Assembly (NCBI RefSeq): GCF_023806085.1
Contig: NZ_JAMSLX010000004.1
Coordinates: 124,001 to 188,000, forward strand
Reading direction: 5' to 3'
Length of the DNA: 64,000 nucleotides
DNA from: Hephaestia sp. MAHUQ-44
Lineage (GTDB): Bacteria; Pseudomonadota; Alphaproteobacteria; Sphingomonadales; Sphingomonadaceae
Shown: piece after piece, positions 53,187 through 60,974 of the stretch
Position numbering within the stretch: the stretch's first letter is position 1
Layout of the letters: every line of letters begins with the position of its first letter
The notes under the pieces: model-generated
Told to the model about the DNA's origin: nothing
Database searches by the model: none
What the model saw: the letters and a program-made list of their open reading frames with translations, nothing else
Program-made: the position numbers and the translations under genes

Positions 53187-55418
53187 CTAGCGGACGACCC
53201 TGACGAGATAGTGGGTGGTGGCAGGCGTGCCGACGGCGATCTCCCAGCCCGGCTCGATCATGCGGCCCTTGATCTCGGGGCCGATCGGGCGCGCCGAACC
53301 GTCGAGCGGCTGGGCGAATACGCCCACCGCGCCTTCGAGATCCTTGAGCTGGATCCAGCCCGTGATCGGCTCGATCAGCGTCGGGGCACCGCCCCAGTTG
53401 GAAAGCATCGCGCGGCGCGCATTCCATTGCTGACCGGTATTCTCGACCTTGCCGGTGGTGGTGAGCAGCATCCGATCGGAGAGGTTGAGCGGCTTGTTGT
53501 CGAGCGACGACAGCGTGATCGCCGCGAAGGCATTGCCGATGTCGGCCGAGAGGTTGCGCGTCTGCACCTTCTCATTGGCGCTGACGAACCCGACCAGCGC
53601 CTGGCTGCGCGGCGTATTGACGCTGAAGATCCCATCCTTGCCGTCGTCGGTCTTCCAACTCAGTTCGCCGGTGTCGGAGACGATCGGATTCATCGCCGGC
53701 AGCGGGGCGGGCAGGCTGGGCGTGCAATCGAGGCACGACACGCGCGAGCCGTGGACCAGCGGCAGCTTCATGTCGAAGCCGGGCGTATAATAAGGCATCG
53801 CCGCGCGCGGCAGCCGGGCTGCTTCGTTGACCTGATCGGTCGAGTAGGAGCGCGTCATCACCTGTTTTGCGGCCGACACGTCGCCGCGCAGGAAGAGCAT
53901 CGCGCCCGCGGGCATCTGCGCCATCTTGGCGGGATCGAGCGCGATGTCGAACTCGCCGGTGATGTGCGGGGTCCATTTGCCGTGCAGCTTGGTCTCATAG
54001 GTATAGAAGAAGATGCCATCCCAATCCTGAAGCGCGGCGTAGGAGGCGAGGATGGGGATCATCTCGGCGCCATAGTCGCTTGGGTAAGGATGGTTGACCT
54101 CGCTCACCGTGAACGGCTTGCCCACCGTCGCGCTACGCGCGAGCTTCTGGACGATCGACAATTCGGGGGTGTTGACCATCGGCTCGTTGCGACGGCCATA
54201 GATCGCCGGATGCTGCCAATAGACATGCGCATCGACGATGTCGGATTTCATCGCGGTACGCATTAGCGGCTGGTTGGCGATGAAATAGGTGTGATCGGCG
54301 AGCGGGATGATCGGCGATTTGACGCCGACTTCATCTTGCAAGAAGCGCTTCATCTCGGCATGGAACGCGACTTCGACGTGGGTCACGAAGTCGAGCTCGG
54401 CATCGAAGCGGAGGCGCGGCGCATCGGGGTGGTTGCCACGGCGCATCAGCGGAATGGGCTGACCGGCGGCAACCCCTGCCAACCGGCGCAGTTCGGCGAT
54501 CTGGGCGGGCTTGCGGTTGGCCGCCAGCCAGTCGTTGTACATGCCGATCAGGATCGCCTGATAATGCGGCGTCATATCGAGCTGGTGGTTGGCGCCGCCC
54601 TCGACGCGCTCGCCGCGCAGCCAGTTGCGCATCCAGAATTCGAGCAGCGAATTCTCGTTGACCACCTCGACGATCACCACCGCGGGATCGTCGGCATAGC
54701 GCAGCCCGGTATAGGCGTTGGTGTGGCCCAGCAGCTTCTTGGCATAGTCCTTTTGCAGCGCGATCAACTCGGGGCCGATATAGGTATAGGCCTTGGCGCT
54801 GCCGATCAGCTCGGCGTCGGGCACGTTATCGCCGGGGCGATAGGTGCGCCCGACGTTGAGGTTGAAATCGACGTAGATGCCGTTCTTCTTGAGCTCGGCG
54901 AACATGAAATCGAGCCGGTCGAGCGCCTCGGGATCGAACACCTGCGAGGTCGGCCCATCGGCGATCAGCGCCGACGGCATCTGCTTGACCGGCACCGGAT
55001 CGGGGCCGAGATCGCCCGCGGGCTTCACCGTCTGCGTCTTGGGCAGATCGAGGAAGTGCAATCGCACGCAATTGATGCCCAGTCGGGCCAGTTCGGCGGC
55101 CATTTCGGTCGCCTCGGTGTGGGGCGGGATTTGCGCCGATCCCAGGCTGAAGCCGGTCAGATTGACGCCCCAGCAGCGGAAGCGCTTGCCGTCGGGACGA
55201 TAGAGATGGCCGTCACGGACCTGAATGAAGCCGTATTTGCCAGCCGGGCCATCGAGCAGGAAGCGCGCATCGGCGGCCGAATCGACGCGGAGTTCGTGGT
55301 TCACGGGGAACGGCTGGAGCGCGATCTCCGATTGTGCGGCGGCACCTGTCGCAGCCAGTGTTGCCCATGCCGTTGCGGTCGCGAGAATCGTCTTCGTCCG
55401 GCGGTGTATTATGCTCAT
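53187..55418 (-). CDS. Clan GH-A-like glycoside hydrolase of unrecognised family, copy 2
   Basis: 743 aa. Sec signal (ATGAAAQ), barrel from GKRFRCWGVNLTGFSLG, acid/base Glu in VEVVNENSLLEFW, nucleophile Glu in FTVSEVNHPYPSDYG, and a C-terminal beta-sandwich nearly identical to copy 1 at 47781. The two differ most in the loop after RLHFLDLPKTQTV (about residues 120-160), where copy 2 has PAGDLGPDPVPVKQMPSALIADG in place of an unrelated stretch. That loop is likely near the substrate cleft. The start at 55418 follows GGGGGAGGACACG. It lies downstream of GH29 on the minus strand, beyond a terminator-like hairpin. Confidence 0.78.
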   Translation of the reverse strand: MSIIHRRTKTILATATAWATLAATGAAAQSEIALQPFPVNHELRVDSAADARFLLDGPAGKYGFIQVRDGHLYRPDGKRFRCWGVNLTGFSLGSAQIPPHTEATEMAAELARLGINCVRLHFLDLPKTQTVKPAGDLGPDPVPVKQMPSALIADGPTSQVFDPEALDRLDFMFAELKKNGIYVDFNLNVGRTYRPGDNVPDAELIGSAKAYTYIGPELIALQKDYAKKLLGHTNAYTGLRYADDPAVVIVEVVNENSLLEFWMRNWLRGERVEGGANHQLDMTPHYQAILIGMYNDWLAANRKPAQIAELRRLAGVAAGQPIPLMRRGNHPDAPRLRFDAELDFVTHVEVAFHAEMKRFLQDEVGVKSPIIPLADHTYFIANQPLMRTAMKSDIVDAHVYWQHPAIYGRRNEPMVNTPELSIVQKLARSATVGKPFTVSEVNHPYPSDYGAEMIPILASYAALQDWDGIFFYTYETKLHGKWTPHITGEFDIALDPAKMAQMPAGAMLFLRGDVSAAKQVMTRSYSTDQVNEAARLPRAAMPYYTPGFDMKLPLVHGSRVSCLDCTPSLPAPLPAMNPIVSDTGELSWKTDDGKDGIFSVNTPRSQALVGFVSANEKVQTRNLSADIGNAFAAITLSSLDNKPLNLSDRMLLTTTGKVENTGQQWNARRAMLSNWGGAPTLIEPITGWIQLKDLEGAVGVFAQPLDGSARPIGPEIKGRMIEPGWEIAVGTPATTHYLVRVVR

Positions 55419-55434
55419 CGTGTCCTCCCCCATG

Positions 55435-55475
55435 TTAAAATGGCCGTGGCACCCGAGGGGGCCACGGCCATATTT
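55435..55475 (-). terminator. Hairpin between GH29 and clan GH-A gene
   Basis: ATGGCCGTGGC at 55440-55450 pairs with 55461-55471. On the minus strand it is followed by TTTTAA, and the next start codon is about 20 nt away. It could end or attenuate the GH29 transcript; ATTTTG on the other side makes it look bidirectional. Confidence 0.6.
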
Positions 55476-55495
55476 TGTATTCCGCTTATTTAAGC

Positions 55496-57106
55496 TCAGC
55501 TGGTCCGGATGCGGAGCGCGTAGGGGAAAGCCCCGTCGCCCACCGCGGGGAGCGTGATCTTCAGCCCCTCCGGCGTCTGCTGCCACTTGATCTTGCCGCC
55601 ATCGAGCAGTTCGATGCTCTTGATCGGCGCGTTGAGATACGGATTGCCCGCGTAGAGCGTCTTGATCAGCACGGCACCGTTTTTCGGCCGCTCAAGGCCC
55701 ATGGCGTAGAGATTGTCGCCCTTGGTCGTGAAGCGGATGTCGTCGACGCCAAAGCCCTTGGTCGCCGATTCCTCGACCTGCCCGCCAACCCGGACCTGGC
55801 CCGATTTGGTCGATCCCTCGCCGAAATATTTGAACGGGCGAGTGTCGTAAATCGCTTCGCCATTGACCTTGAGCCAGCCGCCCATGCCCTTGAGCACCGA
55901 GGCGATTTCCTCGGGGATGGTGCCGTCGGCCTTGGGGCCGACGTTGAGCAGCAGGTTGCCGTTCTTGCTGACGATGTCGATCAGATCGGCGATCAGCGAC
56001 GGCGCGGTACGATAGGTGTCGTTCTGGGCATAGCCCCAGCTGTGGACGCTGACCGAGGTATCCGACTGCCACGGCGTGAGCTTGAGCGCGTCGGACTTGC
56101 CGCGCTCCATGTCGAACATCGCGCTGCCTTCGGCGAATTGCGAGCCCTTATAGGCGATGATGCCCTGCTCGTACTGCTTGGCGGTCTTGTTGTAATAATA
56201 AGCCGCGGTGTCGCGCATCAGCGGCTCGTACACGGGCGCCGAGGTCCACCAGTCGAAATAGATCAGCTCGGGGCTGTACTTGTCGATCAGCTCGGTCGTG
56301 CGCGCCTGCCAGTCGTTGAGGAATTCCTTGCTCGGCGGCATCCAGTTCTGGAGCTGGCCGCTGTCGGGCCAGGCGGTCGACTTGTCGGCGGGCAGGCCGG
56401 TGCGCTGCGCCGGGCCGTAAATGCCGAAATTCTTCGGGTCATTGACGTCCGAATCGAACGTGCGGCCCATATGGTACCACCACGAATGCTCGGCGCGGTG
56501 CGACGACAGGCCGAAGTGCATGCCCTTGGCGCGCGCGGCCTTGGCGATCTCGCCGACCACGTCGCGCCTGGGGCCCATGTCGGCGGCGTCCCAGACGGTG
56601 AGATCCGAATCGTACATCGCGAAGCCGTCGCAATGCTCGGCCACCGGGATAACGTATTTCGCGCCGGCATCGGTGAACAGTTTCACCCACGCATCGGGGT
56701 TGAACTTCTCCGCCTTGAACATCGGGATGAAGTCCTTGTAGCCGAACTTGGATTGCGGCCCATAGGTCTTCAGATGGTGCTCATAGGCCGGGTTGCCCGG
56801 CACATACATGTTGCGCGAATACCATTCGTTCGCGAACGCGGGCACCGAATAGACGCCCCAATGGATGAAGATGCCGAACTTGGCGTTGCGGAACCAATCG
56901 GGCGTCTTGTAGCCCGCGCGCAGCGAATCCCAATCCGATTTGAACGGCCCGCTGGCAATGCCGGCCTGGACAGCCTGCAGCTTGGCCTCGACCTTGGCTT
57001 CATAGCCGGGGACAGTCGTCTGCGCGGCGGCGCCGCTTCCCATCATCGCGAGCGCGGACACGGAAATCACCGCAGCCCGCCTGATCGCACCGCTGATACG
57101 AGCCAT
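55496..57106 (-). CDS. GH29 alpha-L-fucosidase
   Basis: 536 aa. Sec signal (GSGAAAQ), then the GH29 barrel: DWFRNAKFGIFIHWGVYSVPAFANEWYSRNMY, KYVIPVAEHCDGFAMYDSDLTVWDAADMGPRRDVVGEIAKAA, and nucleophile Asp285 in ELIYFDWWTS. A C-terminal beta-sandwich with NGNLLLNVGPKADGTIPEEI completes the family layout. It removes alpha-L-fucose. GGGAGGG precedes the ATG. It follows the IclR gene on the same strand after about 200 bp and may have its own promoter. Fucose would suit pectic or xyloglucan side chains. Confidence 0.93.
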   Translation of the reverse strand: MARISGAIRRAAVISVSALAMMGSGAAAQTTVPGYEAKVEAKLQAVQAGIASGPFKSDWDSLRAGYKTPDWFRNAKFGIFIHWGVYSVPAFANEWYSRNMYVPGNPAYEHHLKTYGPQSKFGYKDFIPMFKAEKFNPDAWVKLFTDAGAKYVIPVAEHCDGFAMYDSDLTVWDAADMGPRRDVVGEIAKAARAKGMHFGLSSHRAEHSWWYHMGRTFDSDVNDPKNFGIYGPAQRTGLPADKSTAWPDSGQLQNWMPPSKEFLNDWQARTTELIDKYSPELIYFDWWTSAPVYEPLMRDTAAYYYNKTAKQYEQGIIAYKGSQFAEGSAMFDMERGKSDALKLTPWQSDTSVSVHSWGYAQNDTYRTAPSLIADLIDIVSKNGNLLLNVGPKADGTIPEEIASVLKGMGGWLKVNGEAIYDTRPFKYFGEGSTKSGQVRVGGQVEESATKGFGVDDIRFTTKGDNLYAMGLERPKNGAVLIKTLYAGNPYLNAPIKSIELLDGGKIKWQQTPEGLKITLPAVGDGAFPYALRIRTS

Positions 57107-57214
57107 CAGGCCCTCCCATAAAACTTTCCTCCCCGACCGTCGGGGATGGTATGACCAGTTAGCCATGGGGGTGCATGGGCGGCAAGCAAAATCCACTTTA
57201 CGGATGTGGGTGCC

Positions 57215-57230
57215 ATATATTGATACATAT
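57215..57230. promoter_or_regulatory. AT-rich motif upstream of GH29
   Basis: ATATATTGATACATAT is a partial dyad about 110 bp upstream of the GH29 start, in the 200-bp region between IclR and GH29. It shares the AT-rich TATNATA-like character of other promoter patches in the locus. Confidence 0.35.
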
Positions 57231-57306
57231 TTCGCGCACGAACGCCGCGGTCGGAGACGAATCGAGTGTCCGAGCGGCGCGATGCCGCGCCGGCCGATTC
57301 GCCGCC

Positions 57307-58122
57307 TTACTCGTCCGTGCGCGACGGTTCCTGCCCGAGCGCAAGGTTGATGCGCTGCGCGGTGGCGAGCACGTCGGCGCTCAGCGTCGCCATCCGCGCC
57401 TCGTCCATATATTGCGCGGCGCTCGACACGCTGATCGCGGCGACGGTACGCCCCGAGGCATCATGGATCGGCGCGGCGACGCAGCGGATCTGATCCTCAT
57501 TCTCCTCGAGATCGAACGCGCAGCCCGCCGCGACATAACGGCGCATCCGCTGTTCCCAGGTCGCATAATCGGCGCCTGGCACGCCGCGCGCCTGATCGTC
57601 CTCGAACAGGTGGCGCCAATGCGCGGGCGCAAGATCGAGGAGCAGCGCCTTGCCCAGCCCGGTCGAGGTCAGCGGATGGCGATCGCCGATGCGGCTCGAA
57701 ATCTCGACGCGCCGCCGCCCCGAAATCTTGTCGAGATAGAGCGCGCGATCGGTATCGAGCCGACCGAGATGCACGGTATCGCCGGTGCGCGCCGCCAGCG
57801 CTTCGATATGAGGGCGCGCGACCTGGATCAGATTGACCTGGCTTTGCGCGACGAAGCCGAGGTGGAGCAGCTTGGGGCCGAGGCGATAGCCCTTGCGCGG
57901 CATGAAGATCAGGAAACCGCGATCGATCAGCGCGGTCGCCAGCCGGTGGGTGGTCGAGCGCGTCAGCCCCATCCGCGCGGACAATTCGGCCAGCGCGATG
58001 GGGCCGTCGACGACCTGATCGAGAATATCGAGCCCGCGCAGCAGCGTCTGGCTGCCCTTCGGCCCGATCTTCTCGTGCCCCGTCTTCTCATGATTGTCGT
58101 CCGATGCCACCGCCGTGCTCAT
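57307..58122 (-). CDS. IclR-family transcriptional regulator
   Basis: 271 aa. The N-terminal winged helix-turn-helix reads TLLRGLDILDQVVDGPIALAELSARMGLTRSTTHRLATALIDRGFL (about residues 26-72), followed by the IclR effector domain with DTVHLGRLDTDRALYLDKI, HPLTSTGLGKALLL and DQIRCVAAPIHDASGRTVAAISVSS. It is the only transcription factor in the window, so it is the prime candidate to control the locus; IclR proteins often respond to sugar acids or aromatic acids. It lies between glcF and GH29 on the same strand. GGGGCGGGGAT precedes the ATG. Confidence 0.92.
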   Translation of the reverse strand: MSTAVASDDNHEKTGHEKIGPKGSQTLLRGLDILDQVVDGPIALAELSARMGLTRSTTHRLATALIDRGFLIFMPRKGYRLGPKLLHLGFVAQSQVNLIQVARPHIEALAARTGDTVHLGRLDTDRALYLDKISGRRRVEISSRIGDRHPLTSTGLGKALLLDLAPAHWRHLFEDDQARGVPGADYATWEQRMRRYVAAGCAFDLEENEDQIRCVAAPIHDASGRTVAAISVSSAAQYMDEARMATLSADVLATAQRINLALGQEPSRTDE

Positions 58123-58178
58123 TATCCCCGCCCCTTCGCTTTTTAGAATCGCGATTCGCCCGGACGGACGGATCGGTT

Positions 58179-58198
58179 CGGCTCCGCTTTAGCGGAGT
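58179..58198. other. Short hairpin downstream of glcF
   Basis: GGCTCCGCT and AGCGGAG(T)C arms form a small stem-loop in the 132-bp gap between glcF and the IclR start. No T-run follows, so a terminator role is uncertain. The same gap carries GTATCATAT at 58212-58220. Confidence 0.35.
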
Positions 58199-58254
58199 CG
58201 CTTCCTCCCCGGTATCATATGTTGGGAATTAATGTCAGCTTCGGCCGATTATCC

Positions 58255-59553
58255 TCAAAAATCAAGCATCGCCGCTGGTTTGGGCCCGCCGGTCGCCCAA
58301 TCGAGCAGTTCGACGATATGGACGACGGGCACGCTGGCGCGCTGGCCGATCTGCATCGCGCAGCCGATATTGCCGGTGGCGATGACGTCGGCGCCCAGCC
58401 GCACCAGATTGGCGGCCTTGCGATCGCCGAGCTGGCCCGCGATCTCGGGCTGGAGGATATTGTACGTCCCGGCCGAGCCGCAGCACAGATGCGCCTCGGC
58501 GGGGGTGCGCACGGCATAGCCGGCGTCGGCGAGCAGGCGCGGCGGTGCGGTTGTGACCTTCTGCCCATGCTGGAGCGAGCAGGCGGCGTGATAGGCGACC
58601 GTTAGCCCGCGGCCGTTGCCGGGGGGCAGCGGAATGTCGGCGAGCAATTCGCTCACATCCTTGGCGAGCGCCGATACCCGCGCTGCCTTGTCGGCATAAG
58701 CGGGGTCGTTGCGCAGCATGAAGCCATAATCCTTGATCGTCGTGCCGCAGCCCGAGGCGGTGATGACCACCGCTTCGAGCCCGCCGTCGTCGGCCAGCGC
58801 GGTCCAGGCATCGACGTTGCGCCGGGCTGCGGCCAGGCTGGCCTCGTCCTTGCCCATATGGTGGACGAGCGCGCCGCAGCAGCCCTCGTCGGGGGCGAAC
58901 ACCACGTCATAGCCCGCGCGGTTGATCAGCCGCACCGTCGCGGCGCGAATCTCCGGGCGCAACACGGGTTCGGCGCACCCTTGCATCAAGGCGATCCGCC
59001 CGCGTCTGCCCGCGTCGGGGGCGGGCGAGGGCAGCGCGGCCGGGGCCGGCGGCACGCGCTTGGGCGCGAGCGCCAGCATCGCGGCGATCGGCTTCAGCGC
59101 CGTCACCCGTGCAAACAATGGCGTCGCGGGCCGCGCGAACCGCGCCAGCGCCAGCGCGAGCCGGAACCGCCGCGGATAGGGCAGCACCTGCGCCAACAGC
59201 GATCGCAACAGCCGCTCGTGCAAGGGGCGGCGATAGCGCTCCTCGATATAGGCGCGCGCATGATCGACGAGGTGCATGTAATTCACCCCCGAGGGGCAGG
59301 TCGTCATGCACGACAGGCACGACAGGCAGCGGTCGATATGTTTGACGACCTCGGCCGAGGGCGTGCGCTCGTTTTCGAGCATGTCCTTCATCAGATAGAT
59401 GCGGCCGCGCGGGCTATCGAGTTCGTCGCCGAGCAGGACATAGGTCGGGCAGGTCGCGGTGCAGAAGCCGCAATGCACGCATTTGCGGATCACGGCTTCG
59501 GACGCGGCCATCGCCGGATCGACAAGCTGGTCGGGGGTGAAGTTGGTCTGCAT
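58255..59553 (-). CDS. glcF: Glycolate oxidase iron-sulfur subunit
   Basis: 432 aa. Two 4Fe-4S motifs lie near the N-terminus: CVHCGFCTATCPTY and CLSCLSCMTTCPSGVNYMHLVDHARAYIEERY. Two CCG domains follow, with EGCCGALVHHMG and HLCCGSAGTYN. It passes electrons from the flavin subunits GlcD/GlcE to the quinone pool. Between it and glcE an inverted-repeat element of about 270 bp has been inserted, and no clear Shine-Dalgarno is left before its ATG (upstream reads CCCTAGACT). Translation may depend on readthrough or on the element's structure. Confidence 0.92.
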   Translation of the reverse strand: MQTNFTPDQLVDPAMAASEAVIRKCVHCGFCTATCPTYVLLGDELDSPRGRIYLMKDMLENERTPSAEVVKHIDRCLSCLSCMTTCPSGVNYMHLVDHARAYIEERYRRPLHERLLRSLLAQVLPYPRRFRLALALARFARPATPLFARVTALKPIAAMLALAPKRVPPAPAALPSPAPDAGRRGRIALMQGCAEPVLRPEIRAATVRLINRAGYDVVFAPDEGCCGALVHHMGKDEASLAAARRNVDAWTALADDGGLEAVVITASGCGTTIKDYGFMLRNDPAYADKAARVSALAKDVSELLADIPLPPGNGRGLTVAYHAACSLQHGQKVTTAPPRLLADAGYAVRTPAEAHLCCGSAGTYNILQPEIAGQLGDRKAANLVRLGADVIATGNIGCAMQIGQRASVPVVHIVELLDWATGGPKPAAMLDF

Positions 59554-59556
59554 AGT

Positions 59557-59829
59557 CTAGGGTTCGGCCCCATTATTAAAGAGGATCGAGACAGCCCTGT
59601 CCGGGATGCTGTGGGAGGAGGATCGCGAGGAACGGGGCTTGCCCCCCGTTCGAGTGGTCCGACGCGCCGCAGCGCCCGGACAGGGCTGCCGCGAAGCGGT
59701 GGGACGAAAAGGGCCGCTGGCGCGGTCGGGCGCTTGCCAGATAGCCCCGCTATCTGGCTGCGCGCCCTCTCTCCCAGCGACCCTTTTCGTCTCCATCTCG
59801 ACCTCTTTAATAATGGGTCCGAGCCCTAG
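59557..59829. mobile_element. Three-armed inverted-repeat (MITE-like) element between glcE and glcF
   Basis: About 273 bp bounded by near-perfect 30-35-nt inverted repeats (59557-59591 and 59796-59829) sharing the core CCATTATTAAAGAGG. Inside are an imperfect ~20-bp repeat (59700-59720 with 59774-59794), a perfect 14-bp repeat (59592-59605 with 59675-59688), and two 8-bp hairpins (59630-59637/59644-59651; 59737-59744/59750-59757). CTAG at both ends may be a target duplication. It carries no credible ORF. It starts 4 nt from the glcF ATG and ends over the glcE stop codon. A non-autonomous mobile element or structured RNA is likely. Confidence 0.7.
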
Positions 59830-60974
59830 AAGCGTCCGGTCTCGAACACGCGCGCCGGGTCGAAAGCGCGGCGAACGCGTTCCTCGAGGGCGGCCACGCC
59901 CGGCGCGGGCGGGTGCAAGGCGGGGGTGGCGGCGCGCCGCGCCTCGGGGGCGCGGATCAGCATCGCATGACCGCCCGCTGCTGCCGCGGCGGCGCGGACC
60001 AGCGCGGGATCGCCATCGAACGCGATCCACACCAGCCCGCCCGCCCAATCGAACAGCCAGCGCGCGCCCAGCGGTTCGAGCGCGGCGACGACCGAGGGTG
60101 CGCCGCTGGGGGGCACGTTGACGCGCCACAAGCATGTATCGCCCGCCAGCGGCGCGACGGTGCGCAGCGCTGCCCAGCAGGCGGCGTCCTCGTCACCGTC
60201 GCGCGCGATCACCGCGCCGTGCGTGCCGAGCAGGCTTTCGATCATCCCGCACCGCGCCGCCACCGACGGCCCGAAGCCGAGCAGCCGCAGCAAGGTGAGC
60301 GATTGCCCGTGGTTGAGCGCGGCGGGCAGATAGGCCGCTGCGCCGACCTCGGCCTGCGATCCCATCGCCGCCGCCATCAGGCGGACGGCCGCCGCCGGAT
60401 CGAGCCCGGCAATCGCGCGCGTCGCCGCGATCGGCGCGCGCGGCAGCACCTTGAGCGTCATTTCGGTGATCGCGAACAGCCGCCCCCGGCTGCCCGCGGC
60501 GAGCTTGGGCAGATCATAGCCGGTGACGTTCTTGACCACCTTGGCGCCGCCGACGAACAGATCGCCGCGCCCCGATACCGCGCGCAGGCCGAGCAGGTGG
60601 TCGCGCGCGGCGCCGCCCGACAGCCGCAGCGAGCCCGAGACGCCGGCGGCGACCACGCCGCCGATCGTCGCCGCGCCCGCGGTGCCGCCCAGGATCGGCC
60701 CGTGATCGAACGGATCGAACGCGAGCATCTGCCCGCGCGCCGCGACCAGCGCCTCGACCTCGGCGAGCGGGGTGCCGGGGCGCACCGTCAGCACCAGTTC
60801 GGCGGGATCGTAATCGACCACGCCCGCGATTGCCGACAGATCGAGCACCTTTGCGTCGGGGCGCGGCGCGCCGATCGCCGCCTTGCTGCCGCCGCCTTTG
60901 ATGTCGAGCGTCGCGCCGCTGCGGATGGCCTCGGCGATCGCGTCGCGGACCTCTTGTTCGGTTGTCGGCCGCAT
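59826..60974 (-). CDS. glcE: Glycolate oxidase FAD-binding subunit GlcE
   Basis: 382 aa. An FAD-binding type 4 domain: ATLDIKGGGSKAAIG, LVLTVRPGTPLAEVEALVAARGQMLAFDPFDHGPILGGTAGAATIGGVVAAGVSGSLRLSGGAARDHLLGLRAV and GAKVVKNVTGYDLPKLAAGS, the last a typical GlcE block. With GlcD and GlcF it forms the membrane-linked glycolate oxidase. The ATG at 60974 overlaps the glcD stop. Its own stop lies inside the right end of the inverted-repeat element. A longer open frame upstream is a shadow of glcD. Confidence 0.9.
   Translation of the reverse strand: MRPTTEQEVRDAIAEAIRSGATLDIKGGGSKAAIGAPRPDAKVLDLSAIAGVVDYDPAELVLTVRPGTPLAEVEALVAARGQMLAFDPFDHGPILGGTAGAATIGGVVAAGVSGSLRLSGGAARDHLLGLRAVSGRGDLFVGGAKVVKNVTGYDLPKLAAGSRGRLFAITEMTLKVLPRAPIAATRAIAGLDPAAAVRLMAAAMGSQAEVGAAAYLPAALNHGQSLTLLRLLGFGPSVAARCGMIESLLGTHGAVIARDGDEDAACWAALRTVAPLAGDTCLWRVNVPPSGAPSVVAALEPLGARWLFDWAGGLVWIAFDGDPALVRAAAAAAGGHAMLIRAPEARRAATPALHPPAPGVAALEERVRRAFDPARVFETGRF

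Noticed and set aside
59557..59829. tRNA-like cloverleaf
   Set aside because: The arms are far too long for a tRNA and no anticodon or T-loop signatures are present.
59557..60135. Possible small protein genes within the inverted-repeat element
   Set aside because: The frames are proline/arginine-rich, lack ribosome sites and simply reflect the palindromic GC-rich arms.
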